From Microbacterium sp. CBA3102 (GTDB taxonomy: Bacteria > Actinomycetota > Actinomycetes > Actinomycetales > Microbacteriaceae): 64,000 nt of DNA. The notes under the pieces are model-generated. The model saw only the letters and a list, made by a program, of their open reading frames with translations. It was not told the DNA's origin and searched no databases. The stretch covers positions 3,782,001-3,846,000 of the forward strand of contig NZ_CP042412.1 of the NCBI RefSeq assembly GCF_007954505.1. The letters are read 5' to 3'. Of this stretch, positions 27,969-36,939 are shown piece after piece (position 1 is the stretch's first letter; each line of letters opens with the position of its first letter). The position numbers were made by a program, and so were the translations under genes.

Positions 27969-28910
27969 TCAGCGGCGCCACAGCCGCGGGACCGCGACGA
28001 GCACCGATGCGACCGCGACGGTGACCATCGCGATGACCTGCCAGAGGGCGGGCCCTGCCGCAGCCGGCCAGATCAGGTCGATGACGACCGAGGTCAGAAG
28101 CTGCCCGAGCACGGACCCCAGCCCCATCAGGAGCACTCCGGTGTGCCCGACGATGAACGCCCCGAGGAGGATGTAGCCGGCGCCGAGGAACCCGCCCAGA
28201 TACAGCCACGGCTCCGTGGGGAGGGCATCGGGCAGCCCCCGGAACGCGATGCTGGCTCCGGCCGCGAGCATCAGCACGACCGTTCCCGTGATGAAACTCA
28301 TCAGGGTCGCCGCGAGCGGCGAGCGCACGCGCTGGGCGAGGCGTCCGTTGGTGGCCGCCTGCCATGCGATGCCCACGCCCGCGGCGAACGGCAGCAGCAG
28401 CATCCACAGCGGAGCGGCCGCGAGCACGTCCCCGGACAGGGAGATTCCGACGGCGGCGAGCGCGAGCACCCCACCGGCGACGCGCCCCGGCGTGATCGCC
28501 ACGACACCGGCCGGCCCGAAGCCGATCCGATCGAGCACGAGTCCGTGCAGTGTCTGGCCCGCGACGACGCCGACGCTGAACAGGGAGACCCCCAGCACGC
28601 CGGCCGTCAGCCCCTGCGTCGAAACCGTGAGCGCTCCGCACGCGCCGCCCAGCAGCATCCAGAACGGGATGGTGTTCTCACGGATCCCGCGCCACAGACG
28701 CCCGACACCACGGCGGGCCGACGGGATGCAGGAGATCACCGCGACGAGGGCCAGCAGGCCCACCGAGAACGAAAGCAGTCCCGCGACGATGCCGTCATCG
28801 ACGCGCACCCCGAGCACACCGTTGATCCGCGCCTGTACGGCTGTCATGACCCCGATCGCGACAGCTCCGCCGAGTGCCAGCGGAGCGGGGAGGCGGCGGG
28901 GTTCTGGCAC
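27969..28910 (-). CDS. DMT-superfamily transporter (YdcZ/DUF606 type, fused)
   Basis: A 313-residue protein with about ten membrane helices, made of two homologous five-helix halves; both begin with similar motifs (VQARINGVLG in the first, WQAATNGRLAQ in the second). Many bacteria encode the halves as two small YdcZ proteins, so this is a fused form. The substrate is unknown. It is convergent with the nitroreductase gene. Confidence 0.8.
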   Translation of the reverse strand: MPEPRRLPAPLALGGAVAIGVMTAVQARINGVLGVRVDDGIVAGLLSFSVGLLALVAVISCIPSARRGVGRLWRGIRENTIPFWMLLGGACGALTVSTQGLTAGVLGVSLFSVGVVAGQTLHGLVLDRIGFGPAGVVAITPGRVAGGVLALAAVGISLSGDVLAAAPLWMLLLPFAAGVGIAWQAATNGRLAQRVRSPLAATLMSFITGTVVLMLAAGASIAFRGLPDALPTEPWLYLGGFLGAGYILLGAFIVGHTGVLLMGLGSVLGQLLTSVVIDLIWPAAAGPALWQVIAMVTVAVASVLVAVPRLWRR

Positions 28911-28986
28911 CCATCGACCCTACCCGAGCACGCCCGCCTCGCCCGGTCGCCAGCGCGATGTCGGAGCCCGGGTCTACGCTGACGGC

Positions 28987-29619
28987 ATGTGCGCAAGCTA
29001 TGGCCTCGATCCCCGGTTCACCGACGACGCCTATCGGGATGCGCTCGATGCCGACGTCCTCGAAGGGCTCCGCTCGTGGGCAGCGGGCAACGACGGCGAG
29101 ATTCTGCGCCCCACGGGAAAGAACCTGCGCAACCTGAACCCGATCATCACCGACCCCTCCACTGTGCAGCTTGCCTGGTGGGGGTATCTGGTCAACGGTG
29201 CGCCCGCGAGCTTCGCGTCGATCAACACCCGATCGGAACGACTCGCCACTGCCAAGGGAGCACTCCCCGATCGCGCGATCGTGCCGGTCTCGTTCTGGCG
29301 AGAGATGGCCAAGCCGTCCCGCATCTGGCACCACTTCACCGCGCCCGATGACGGTCTCCTCGGGCTGGCAGCGGTCACTCGGCCCGGACGCACCGCCGAC
29401 GGTGTCGACTACACCTGCTACAGCATCGTGATGCAGCCCGCTGCGGGGCATCTGGCGCACATCCACGACCGGATGCCCTTGCTCATCAATCCGGGTTTCG
29501 CCGAAGAATGGCTCACGACGCCGAACGCACCCGGGGAGTTGATCAACGCGGCCGTCGCGGCTGCCGCTCCGATCAATGACCGGATCCGTGTGGAACCGGC
29601 CGACGGGCGATCCTCGTGA
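28987..29619 (+). CDS. SOS-response-associated peptidase (SRAP/YedK)
   Basis: A 210-residue SRAP protein. HMCES/YedK proteins crosslink to abasic sites in single-stranded DNA through their Cys2. Here Cys2 is present (MCASYG), along with the Asn of INTRSE, the Glu in VPVSFWREM and the His of HDRMPLLI. TACGCT stands 6 nt before the ATG, so the start is probably leaderless and exposes Cys2 after Met removal. Shorter insert regions make it a compact member. Confidence 0.88.
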   Translation: MCASYGLDPRFTDDAYRDALDADVLEGLRSWAAGNDGEILRPTGKNLRNLNPIITDPSTVQLAWWGYLVNGAPASFASINTRSERLATAKGALPDRAIVPVSFWREMAKPSRIWHHFTAPDDGLLGLAAVTRPGRTADGVDYTCYSIVMQPAAGHLAHIHDRMPLLINPGFAEEWLTTPNAPGELINAAVAAAAPINDRIRVEPADGRSS

Positions 29620-29631
29620 TCTGAACACCAC

Positions 29632-29649
29632 GGTGACGAACAGGTGAAC
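29632..29649 (-). promoter_or_regulatory. PHO-box-like direct repeat upstream of the ars genes
   Basis: Read on the minus strand: GTTCACC-N4-CGTCACC, an 11-bp repeat of the type seen before pstS and ppk in this window. It lies 14 bp before the -35 of the ars promoter but in the opposite orientation. Confidence 0.35.
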
Positions 29650-29663
29650 TCTTCCGGCACCGG

Positions 29664-29706
29664 TTGCGCATGATATCGACAGGCGTCAATATAGACACAT
29701 GTCGAT
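29664..29706 (+). promoter_or_regulatory. Candidate ars promoter and ArsR operator
   Basis: TTGCGC (29664-29669), 17 bp, CAATAT (29687-29692), then 6 nt to the ATG suggests a leaderless transcript. ATCGACA (29675-29681) and TGTCGAT (29700-29706) form a 7-bp inverted repeat that brackets the -10 and start codon, a good place for autorepression by ArsR. Confidence 0.5.
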
Positions 29707-30670
29707 TCAAGAAGGCCCCGTCGCCACCCACGCCATCGGGCGGGAAACAGCCTCTTCCGTTGCCGCGACGTTGAAGGCTCTGTCGGATCCGCTGCGGCTG
29801 CGGATGCTGTCGGCCATCGCGTCCGACCCGCGCGGGGAGTCGTGTGTCTGCGATCTCGCCGAGCTCGCAGAGGTCTCGCAACCGACGGTTTCTCACCACC
29901 TCAAGGTGCTCAAGGACGTCGATGTCCTCACCTCCGAGCGGCGAGGAACCTGGGTCTGGTATCGGATCACCCCGAACCGCCGCAGCGCGGTCACAGCTCT
30001 GCTGGAGTCGTTCGCGCCCGCGACGCTCGCACCCGGGGGTGTCACCGGCGACCACGATCACCCGCGACCGGACTTCGACGCCCGCGTGACCCGTCTCGCG
30101 GACGAGCTCGCGGCGGAAATCCCCGACCTCGACCCCGACGTGGTGCTCACCATCGTCCGAGAGTCGTACACCGCGCTCGCGCGCACCGCCAGGGTCACTT
30201 CCGCCCTCGTTCCTCTGACCGAGCGCTTCGCGCGTCAGCGACTCGCGGACCTCACTCGTGACCGCGATGCGTCCGTCCCCCAGGTGCTCTTCGTCTGCGT
30301 CGCCAACGCCGGACGCTCGCAGCTCGCCGCCGCGCTCGTCAACACGCTCGCCGCCGGCAAGGTCGTCGCACGCTCGGCAGGATCCGCTCCCGCGGACATC
30401 GTCCACCCGCACGTCCGCTCGATCCTCGCCGAGATCGAAGGCGACCGGGCTGACGAGCGCTTCCCGAAGCCGCTCACCGACGACGCCGTCCGCGCCGCCG
30501 ACGTCGTCATCACGATGGGCTGTGGCGACGTCTGCCCGATCATCCCCGGTGTGCGCTACGACGACTGGGCCGTCGGTGATCCCGCCCTCGCGTCGCGGGA
30601 GGGCGTCGAAGCCATCCGCGACGACATCGCCGCCCGCGTGCGCGCGCTCGTCGACGATCTTCTCTCTTGA
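29699..30670 (+). CDS. ArsR regulator fused to an arsenate-reductase domain
   Basis: A 323-residue fusion. Residues about 15-105 are an ArsR/SmtB winged helix with the metalloid-binding pair CVC (ESCVCDLAELAEVSQPTVSHHL). About 110-190 is a helical three-helix-bundle region found in such fusions. About 195-323 is a low-molecular-weight phosphatase-type ArsC domain (VLFVCVANAGRSQ; MGCGDVCP). It probably represses the operon until arsenite binds, and may also reduce arsenate. A second, separate arsC follows 25 bp later. Confidence 0.87.
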   Translation: MSIQEGPVATHAIGRETASSVAATLKALSDPLRLRMLSAIASDPRGESCVCDLAELAEVSQPTVSHHLKVLKDVDVLTSERRGTWVWYRITPNRRSAVTALLESFAPATLAPGGVTGDHDHPRPDFDARVTRLADELAAEIPDLDPDVVLTIVRESYTALARTARVTSALVPLTERFARQRLADLTRDRDASVPQVLFVCVANAGRSQLAAALVNTLAAGKVVARSAGSAPADIVHPHVRSILAEIEGDRADERFPKPLTDDAVRAADVVITMGCGDVCPIIPGVRYDDWAVGDPALASREGVEAIRDDIAARVRALVDDLLS

Positions 30671-30695
30671 CCACACTCTCGCACCAGGAGCAACC

Positions 30696-31106
30696 ATGAC
30701 TGACACGACCACCGCCAAGCCCTCCGTCCTCTTCGTCTGCGTGCACAACGCCGGACGCTCGCAGATGGCCGCCGGGTTCCTCCGCGACATCGCCGGCGAC
30801 CGCATCGAGGTCCGCTCCGCCGGCTCCATGCCCGCCGACCAGATCAACCCGACCGCGGTCGAGGCGATGCAGGAACTCGGCATCGACATCACCGCCGAGC
30901 AGCCCAAGGTACTGACGACCGAGGCCGTACAGGCGTCCGACGTCGTGATCACGATGGGGTGCGGCGACGCCTGCCCGTTCTTCCCCGGCAAGCGCTACGA
31001 GGACTGGAAGCTCGACGACCCGGCGGGCCAGGGCATCGATGCTGTCCGTCCGATCCGCGACGACATCCGCGCGCGCATCGAGCAGCTGGTGAACGAACTG
31101 GTCTAG
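30696..31106 (+). CDS. arsC: Arsenate reductase, low-molecular-weight phosphatase type
   Basis: A 136-residue reductase converting arsenate to arsenite. The anion loop is CVHNAGRSQMA (about 15-25); a second Cys pair lies in MGCGDACPFFPG (about 87-98), and DDPAGQ follows. The spacing of the second pair differs from the staphylococcal thioredoxin-linked enzyme, so the electron donor (thioredoxin or mycothiol/mycoredoxin) is not certain. No arsenite exporter (Acr3 or ArsB) is encoded next to it. Confidence 0.9.
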   Translation: MTDTTTAKPSVLFVCVHNAGRSQMAAGFLRDIAGDRIEVRSAGSMPADQINPTAVEAMQELGIDITAEQPKVLTTEAVQASDVVITMGCGDACPFFPGKRYEDWKLDDPAGQGIDAVRPIRDDIRARIEQLVNELV

Positions 31107-31211
31107 GCGAGGCCCGCGCCCGGGATGTCCTCCGCGGGGAGGACGTCCGGAGCAGAAGACGGTACCTGGGGCGGATGCGGAGTCCGGAGGATGCTCCGTA
31201 GCGTGGATGAC

Positions 31212-32123
31212 ATGATCACAGCAGAAGGCCTCACGAAGAGGTTCGGAGACAAGACCGCCGTCGACGACGTGTCGTTCACCGTCAAGCCGGGCAGTGTCAC
31301 CGGGTTCCTCGGACCGAACGGCGCGGGCAAGTCCACCACCATGCGGATGATCGTCGGGCTGGATCGCCCGACCTCCGGCCGCGCAGCCGTCGCCGGTCGT
31401 GAGTACCGCAAGCTGCGCGCTCCCCTCACCGAGGTCGGCGTGCTGCTCGACGCGAAGGCCGTGCACACCGGCCGCACCGCGCGCAATCACCTTCGCGCGA
31501 TGGCGGCGACCCACGGCATCTCCTCCTCGCGGGTGGACGAGGTGATCGACCTCGCGGGCATCGGCTCCGTCGCCCGCAAGCGGGCGGGCAAGTTCTCCCT
31601 CGGGATGGGACAGCGCCTCGGCATCGCCTCGGCGCTGCTCGGCGACCCGCACACGCTGATCCTCGACGAGCCCGTCAACGGCCTCGACCCGGAGGGTGTC
31701 CGCTGGGTGCGCCAGTTCGTCCGGCATGCAGCTTCCGAAGGGCGCACCGTGCTGCTCTCGAGTCACTTGATGAGCGAGATGGCGCAGACGGCGGATCACG
31801 TCATCGTCATGGGTCGCGGTCGGGTGCTCGCGGATGCGGCCCTCGCCGACCTCGTGCGTTCCTGGACCAGGAACACCGTGCGGGTTCGCACGCCCCGACC
31901 GGCTGACCTGGCCGCGGCCGTGGGCGGCCCGGATGTGGAGATCGTGAGCTCCGCTCCTGATCTGCTCGACATCGTGGGACTGCCCGCCGCACGCATCGGC
32001 GACCTGGCCGCCGATCGTGGCATCCCGCTGCATGAACTCACCCCCACCACCGGTTCGCTCGAAGACGCGTACCTCGCCCTCACCGGCGACTCCGTCGAGT
32101 ACCGCACCAAGGAGATCTCATGA
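31212..32123 (+). CDS. ABC transporter ATP-binding protein
   Basis: A 303-residue nucleotide-binding subunit of an export-type ABC transporter. Walker A is GPNGAGKST (about 35-43), the signature is FSLGMGQRLG and Walker B is LILDEP; the C-terminal extension matches drug/lantibiotic-exporter ATPases. The ATG beginning MITAEGLTKRFG fits the domain edge. It overlaps the permease by 4 bp and heads a four-gene run with a two-component system, a layout common for antibiotic-sensing exporters. Confidence 0.9.
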   Translation: MITAEGLTKRFGDKTAVDDVSFTVKPGSVTGFLGPNGAGKSTTMRMIVGLDRPTSGRAAVAGREYRKLRAPLTEVGVLLDAKAVHTGRTARNHLRAMAATHGISSSRVDEVIDLAGIGSVARKRAGKFSLGMGQRLGIASALLGDPHTLILDEPVNGLDPEGVRWVRQFVRHAASEGRTVLLSSHLMSEMAQTADHVIVMGRGRVLADAALADLVRSWTRNTVRVRTPRPADLAAAVGGPDVEIVSSAPDLLDIVGLPAARIGDLAADRGIPLHELTPTTGSLEDAYLALTGDSVEYRTKEIS

Positions 32124-32935
32124 CCACGACACAGGCACCCGCTCCCACGCGGCCGCGCGTCGACACCGGTCGGCGCCTGACGTTCGTACGCGCGCTGCGC
32201 GGCGAGTGGATCAAGCTCGCCACCCTGCGCTCCACCTGGTGGTCCATCGGGATCGCCGCGGCTCTCACCATCGGGATCGCCGTGCTCATCGCACAGGCGG
32301 TCGACATGCCGGGCTTCGAGCCGATCCAGGCCGTCATCATGCCGATCCAGTTCACCATGCTGCTCGCCGGCATCATCGGCGCGATCTCGGTCACCGGGGA
32401 GTACTCCACCGGCATGATCCGCTCGACCCTGACGGCCAACCCGATCCGCGGATCCGTGCTGGCGGCGAAGTCGATCGTGCTCGCCGTATTCCTGTTCCTG
32501 TCGTCGCTGATCATCTTCGCCCTCGCGGCCGCCGCGGTCTCTCTCGTCGTGGCACCGCGCGACCAGAGCATCGATTGGTCAGACCCATCGATGTCGCTGC
32601 TCCCGATCGTCGTGGCCTCGCTCTCGATGGCGGTCTTCGCCCTGATCGGTGTGTCGTTCGGATTCATCCTGCGCTCCGGCGCGGGTGCAATCGCCGCGAC
32701 CGTCGGTGTGCTGTTCGTACTGCCGATCGTGGCGAGCTTCTTCACCTTCGCCGGCGAGACCTGGGCATGGCTCGTCGATGCCGCGAACTACCTCCCGGTG
32801 GCAGCCGCGCAGAGCGCCATCCTGCCCAGTGATGGCGCCCCGCTCGATACTCCTGTGGCCTTCCTGACGCTGGCCTGCTGGGTCGCCGGCGGCGCCCTCG
32901 TGGCCTGGGCGGTTCTGCGCACCCGCGACGCGTAG
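32120..32935 (+). CDS. ABC transporter permease
   Basis: A 271-residue membrane protein with about six helices (ABC-2 type). The N-terminal cytosolic part has LRGEWIKLATLRSTWW, typical of permeases paired with this ATPase type, and VTGEYSTGMIRSTL follows the second helix. It works with the preceding ATPase; the substrate is unknown. Confidence 0.87.
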   Translation: MTTTQAPAPTRPRVDTGRRLTFVRALRGEWIKLATLRSTWWSIGIAAALTIGIAVLIAQAVDMPGFEPIQAVIMPIQFTMLLAGIIGAISVTGEYSTGMIRSTLTANPIRGSVLAAKSIVLAVFLFLSSLIIFALAAAAVSLVVAPRDQSIDWSDPSMSLLPIVVASLSMAVFALIGVSFGFILRSGAGAIAATVGVLFVLPIVASFFTFAGETWAWLVDAANYLPVAAAQSAILPSDGAPLDTPVAFLTLACWVAGGALVAWAVLRTRDA

Positions 32936-32945
32936 AGTCGGGTCC

Positions 32946-34220
32946 GTGAGGAGAACGCGAAGCCGCAGCGACTCGGTCCGTGAGGACGAGGAGCTGCGGC
33001 TTCCGCGTGCGCCCGGGCTCTTCCGGCGCTTCTGGGCGCGGCACCCGGTGCTCGCCGATGTGCTGCTCGCGCTTCTCTGTCTCCTCCTCTCGCTCGTCCC
33101 CGCCGGGCGACTCCTGGACGATTCGATCCCCGAGGCGACCGCCATCGCGATCAACATCGCCACGCTGTCGATGGTGGTCCTCGCCTGCAGCACCCTGCTC
33201 TGGCGGCGCCGGGCGCCGCTGGCCCCCTTCGTCGCGTCGGTGGTCCTGGGCACCGTGGGCCTGTTCACGGGGTTGTCCGGCGGGCTGATCCTTCTGCTCG
33301 TCGCCTGCTACGGTCTGGCGGTCTACCGCTCCTCCCGCGCCGCCTGGACCTGGTACGGAATCGGCGCCGCGTGGTTCGTCGGCCTCACCACTCTGCTCAT
33401 GCTCTCGGGCGGGGTCGTGCTCCAGAGCGGGATCGACACCGCCCTCAGCTACATCGTGCTCGGCTTGATCGGCACGCTCATCGGCGTCAACGTCGGAGGA
33501 CGCAAGCGCTACCTCTCCGCCGTCATCGATCGCTCCCGACAGCTCCTCGTCGAACGCGACCAGCAGGCCAAGTTGGCGGCCGCCTCCGAGCGCGCACGCA
33601 TCGCACGCGAGATGCATGACATCGTGTCGCATTCGCTGACCGTGATCGTGGCGCTCTCCGAGGGCGGCGCGGCGACGTCGGACCGCGAGCAGGCGCGCAA
33701 GGCCGCGCTCTCGACGGCGGACACCGCTCGTGCCGCGCTCACCGAGATGCGGTCGATGTTGGGCGTCCTGCGTGGCGACGATTCACCGCTGCCTCTCGCG
33801 CCGCTGCATCCGGTACCGCCCCGGGACACCGTCGAAGCCGCGCAACGCGCCGGCTTTCCGGCCACGCTCACCGTGGTGGGGCAGCCCGATGTCTCCCCCG
33901 CGGTCGCACACGCGATCGGTCGCATCGTCCAGGAGGGCGTGACCAACGCGATGCGCCATGCACCGACCGCGTCGGCGATCACCGTACGCCTGGACTACGC
34001 ACCGGAGACGGCGACGATCGAGATCGTGAACGACGGCGTCACGGGCGAGGTCGGAACCGCCGGTTTCGGTGTCCGCGGACTGTCCGAACGTGCGGCCCAC
34101 GTGCACGGCACGCTGCAATCGGGGCCGGCCGGTGAAGGACGGTGGGTGCTGCAGGCCGTGCTACCGACAGGAGGAAGCGCTCCCGGCGCCGGGAGCGAGT
34201 CGATGGAGGGCGACAGATGA
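32946..34220 (+). CDS. NarL-type sensor histidine kinase
   Basis: A 424-residue kinase with four to six N-terminal membrane helices (about 38-185), a HisKA_3 domain with the phospho-acceptor His in ARIAREMHDIVSHSL (about residues 218-232), and a HATPase domain ending in GFGVRGLSERAAHVHGTL. The GTG start is 10 bp after the permease stop. With so little extracytoplasmic sequence it probably senses within the membrane or through the adjacent transporter. Confidence 0.88.
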   Translation: MRRTRSRSDSVREDEELRLPRAPGLFRRFWARHPVLADVLLALLCLLLSLVPAGRLLDDSIPEATAIAINIATLSMVVLACSTLLWRRRAPLAPFVASVVLGTVGLFTGLSGGLILLLVACYGLAVYRSSRAAWTWYGIGAAWFVGLTTLLMLSGGVVLQSGIDTALSYIVLGLIGTLIGVNVGGRKRYLSAVIDRSRQLLVERDQQAKLAAASERARIAREMHDIVSHSLTVIVALSEGGAATSDREQARKAALSTADTARAALTEMRSMLGVLRGDDSPLPLAPLHPVPPRDTVEAAQRAGFPATLTVVGQPDVSPAVAHAIGRIVQEGVTNAMRHAPTASAITVRLDYAPETATIEIVNDGVTGEVGTAGFGVRGLSERAAHVHGTLQSGPAGEGRWVLQAVLPTGGSAPGAGSESMEGDR

Positions 34221-34894
34221 CAGACGCGATCAGAGTGCTCCTGGTGGACGATCAGGAGCTCATCCGAGTCGGGTTCCGCATGGTTCTCGAAGCCGAGGGC
34301 GACATCGTCGTGGTCGGTGAGGCCGCCGACGGGAGAGCCGCGATCATGCAGAGCAGGAGCCTCGCCCCCGACCTCGTGCTGATGGACATCCGCATGCCGG
34401 AACTGGATGGCATCGCGGCCACCGAGACGATCGTGCGCGAACATCCGCAGACGAAAGTGCTCGTGCTGACCACCTTCGACCTCGACGAATACGCCTTCGG
34501 CGCCATCCGCGCGGGCGCGAGCGGCTTCCTGCTGAAGGATGCGCAGCGACAGGAGATGATCTCTGCCGTGCGCGCCGTGCACCGCGGAGATGCCGCCCTC
34601 TCACCGCGCGTCACACGGATGCTGCTCGAGCACGTGACGCCGCACCTGGGCCCCTCCGCGACCCCGGCGCCCGACGCGGCGGAGAGCGCCGCGCTCGCCT
34701 CCTTGACCGAACGAGAGCGCGATGTGTTCCTGGCGATCGGACGCGGCCTCACCAATGCCGAGATCGCCCAGACGCTCTACGTGGGCGAGTCCACCGTGAA
34801 GACGCATGTGGGCCGGGTACTGACCAAGCTCGCCGCCCGCGACCGCATCCACGCGGTGATCCTGGCCCACCGACTCGGCCTCGTCGGCGACTAG
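34217..34894 (+). CDS. NarL/LuxR-type response regulator
   Basis: A 225-residue regulator: receiver (VLLVDDQELIRVGFRMVLE, phospho-acceptor in LVLMDIRMPELDG) and a C-terminal LuxR helix-turn-helix (LTERERDVFLAIGRGLTNAEIA). It overlaps the kinase stop by 4 bp. It most likely controls the ABC exporter just upstream. Confidence 0.9.
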   Translation: MTDAIRVLLVDDQELIRVGFRMVLEAEGDIVVVGEAADGRAAIMQSRSLAPDLVLMDIRMPELDGIAATETIVREHPQTKVLVLTTFDLDEYAFGAIRAGASGFLLKDAQRQEMISAVRAVHRGDAALSPRVTRMLLEHVTPHLGPSATPAPDAAESAALASLTERERDVFLAIGRGLTNAEIAQTLYVGESTVKTHVGRVLTKLAARDRIHAVILAHRLGLVGD

Positions 34895-34904
34895 CCGCCT
34901 CGCA

Positions 34905-35858
34905 TCACGCCTGGGCGGGACTCCACTCCGAGACCTGATCGAGCACGGCCACCTCTTCCGGGGAGAGTTCGAGGCGTGCTCCCGCGAGCAGGTCCGGCAC
35001 CTGCTCGACCGAGCGGGCGCTGGCGATCGGTGCGACGACGGTGGGCTGCGCACGCAACCAGGCGAGCGAGGTCGCCGCGATCGACTCGCCGTGGGCATCG
35101 CCGATCTCCTCCAGCGCGTCGATGATCCGCAGGCCGGCCTCGGTGGCGTACTTCGCGGCGCCCTGTGCGCGCGGAGAGGCCTGGCCCGCGGCATCCGTCG
35201 AACGGTATTTGCCGGTGAGGAATCCGCTCGCGAGAGAGTAGTAGGGGACGAGCCCGAGCCCGAACTCCTCGGCGACCGGGATGATCGCCTCCTCGACCTC
35301 GTTGCGGTGCACGAGGTTGTAGTGCGGCTGCACGGCGACCGGCACGGCCGCTCCGGTGCGTCGGGCGATCTCGATCCATTCCCGGATCCGATCGGCTGAG
35401 TAGTTCGAGACGGCGACGTGCCGCACCAGGCCATCCGCGACGAGCTGGCCGAACGCGGCGACGGTCTCCTCCAGCGGGACGGTCTCGTCATCGAAGTGCG
35501 CGTAATACAGATCGAGCTCGTCGACGCCCAGGCGCATCAGCGATGCCTCGGCCGCCTTGCGGATGTTGCCCGCGGACAGCCCTCGGAACTGCGGGTGCTG
35601 GCTGACCTTGGTCGCGACGACGATACCGGCGGGCTTGCGGGAGGCCAACCATTCGCCGACGATGGTCTCGCTCTCCCCGCCCTCGTTGCCCGCCACCCAG
35701 GAGCTGTAGGAGTCGGCGGTGTCGATGAAGTCGCCGCCCCCGTCCACGAAGGCGTCGAGCACCGCGAAGGAGGTGTCGCGGTCGGCCGTCCAGCCGAACA
35801 CATTGCCGCCGAGCGAGAGCGGGAGCACGTCAAGATCACTACTGCCGATACGAGTCAT
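34905..35858 (-). CDS. Aldo/keto reductase
   Basis: A 317-residue NADPH-dependent aldo/keto reductase with the TIM-barrel fold. The catalytic set is visible: Asp and Tyr in DTADSYSSW (about 53-61), Lys in VATKVSQHP (about 85) and His in YYAHFDDE. The best start is ATG 35858 (MTRIGSSDL); 35867 is an alternative, and both lie inside the end of the polyphosphate kinase 2 gene, so the two are translationally coupled. The substrate is unknown. Confidence 0.85.
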   Translation of the reverse strand: MTRIGSSDLDVLPLSLGGNVFGWTADRDTSFAVLDAFVDGGGDFIDTADSYSSWVAGNEGGESETIVGEWLASRKPAGIVVATKVSQHPQFRGLSAGNIRKAAEASLMRLGVDELDLYYAHFDDETVPLEETVAAFGQLVADGLVRHVAVSNYSADRIREWIEIARRTGAAVPVAVQPHYNLVHRNEVEEAIIPVAEEFGLGLVPYYSLASGFLTGKYRSTDAAGQASPRAQGAAKYATEAGLRIIDALEEIGDAHGESIAATSLAWLRAQPTVVAPIASARSVEQVPDLLAGARLELSPEEVAVLDQVSEWSPAQA

Positions 35859-36714
35859 GTCGGTCATAACCGCCCGCGGTGCCTTGCGCATTCCCGCTCG
35901 CCTCCTCCTCGAGCCGGACCTGCGACGGGCGCCCGACGAGACGCGGATCGGGAGCATGAGCGATCAGGGGGTCCTTGCCGGGGTAGTCGAATCGGGCGAG
36001 AACGCATCTCATGGCCTCGAGCCGCGCTCGCTTCTTGTCGTCCGAGGCGATGACGATCCACGGGGCGGCCGATGTGTCGGTGTGGATGAACATCGCCTCC
36101 TCTGCCGCCGTGTAGTCCGCCCACCGATCGACGCCGGCGAGATCCGTCGGACTCAGCTTCCACTGTGCAACCGGATCTGCGCTGCGTCGCTGGAACCGCC
36201 GCCTCTGCTCCGTCTCACCGACGGAGAACCAGAGCTTGACGAGACGGATGCCCGATCCCACGAGCATCCGCTCGAACGAGGGAGCCGTCTGCAGGAACTC
36301 CTCGTAGTCGGCGGACGAGCAGTAGCCCATCACCCGCTCGACACCGGCACGGTTGTACCAGGAGCGGTCCATCAGCACGATCTCCCCACCGGACGGCAGG
36401 TGTGCGACATAGCGCTGGAAGTACCACTGGGTACGCTCGGCATCCGTGGGCTTGTCGAGAGCGACGACCCGCGCCCCGCGCGGATTGAGGTGTTCCATGA
36501 AGCGCGTGATCGCCCCTCCCTTGCCTGCCGCGTCCCGCCCTTCGAACAGGACGAGCACACGTTCGGAAGCGCTCTTGACATGGGATTGGAGTTTGAGGAG
36601 TTCGATCTGGAGCAGTCGCTTTTCCCGTTCGTATGCCGCCGCGGAGAGCTTCTCGGTGGGCGGATCGCCGTGCTGCCCCTCCGTCGCGACCGCGGCCACG
36701 TCCGATGCGCCCAT
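35839..36714 (-). CDS. ppk2: Polyphosphate kinase 2
   Basis: A 291-residue PPK2-family enzyme transferring phosphate between polyphosphate and nucleotides. Walker A is EGRDAAGKGG (about 54-63), Walker B MDRSWYNRAGVE, and the lid region carries RRRFQRR...KLSPTDLAGVD. The ATG at 36714 is preceded by GAAGGGA; the frame is open further up but overlaps the promoter. It sits apart from the Pho block but shares its chemistry. Expression is probably controlled through the palindrome at 36851-36880. Confidence 0.9.
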   Translation of the reverse strand: MGASDVAAVATEGQHGDPPTEKLSAAAYEREKRLLQIELLKLQSHVKSASERVLVLFEGRDAAGKGGAITRFMEHLNPRGARVVALDKPTDAERTQWYFQRYVAHLPSGGEIVLMDRSWYNRAGVERVMGYCSSADYEEFLQTAPSFERMLVGSGIRLVKLWFSVGETEQRRRFQRRSADPVAQWKLSPTDLAGVDRWADYTAAEEAMFIHTDTSAAPWIVIASDDKKRARLEAMRCVLARFDYPGKDPLIAHAPDPRLVGRPSQVRLEEEASGNAQGTAGGYDRHDSYRQ

Positions 36715-36850
36715 GAGGTACGTCCCTTCCCGACCGGCCGATCCGAGCGCACCGCGCCTCACCGCGGCGCAGGTGGCCGGACCGGGGAGGCGGCCACCTG
36801 CGCCGTCTCCCCCGGTACGACTCCATCGGGCACCGGAGGATCGGCGTGGG

Positions 36851-36881
36851 TAACATATCACCCACTAAGGTGATATGTCAG
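36851..36881 (-). promoter_or_regulatory. Palindrome covering a minus-strand promoter for ppk2
   Basis: ACATATCACC (36853-36862) and GGTGATATGT (36869-36878) are a perfect 10-bp inverted repeat with a 6-bp spacer. On the minus strand CTGACA (plus 36876-36881), 18 bp and TATGTT (plus 36852-36857) make a promoter whose two boxes are exactly the outer parts of the palindrome. A repressor bound here would block RNA polymerase. The leader to ppk2 would be about 130 nt. Confidence 0.65.
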
Positions 36882-36939
36882 GATACGAGATCACGCCGCG
36901 AAATCGGCGAAAGGCGCGAATCGCGACTATCGTGCGGGG

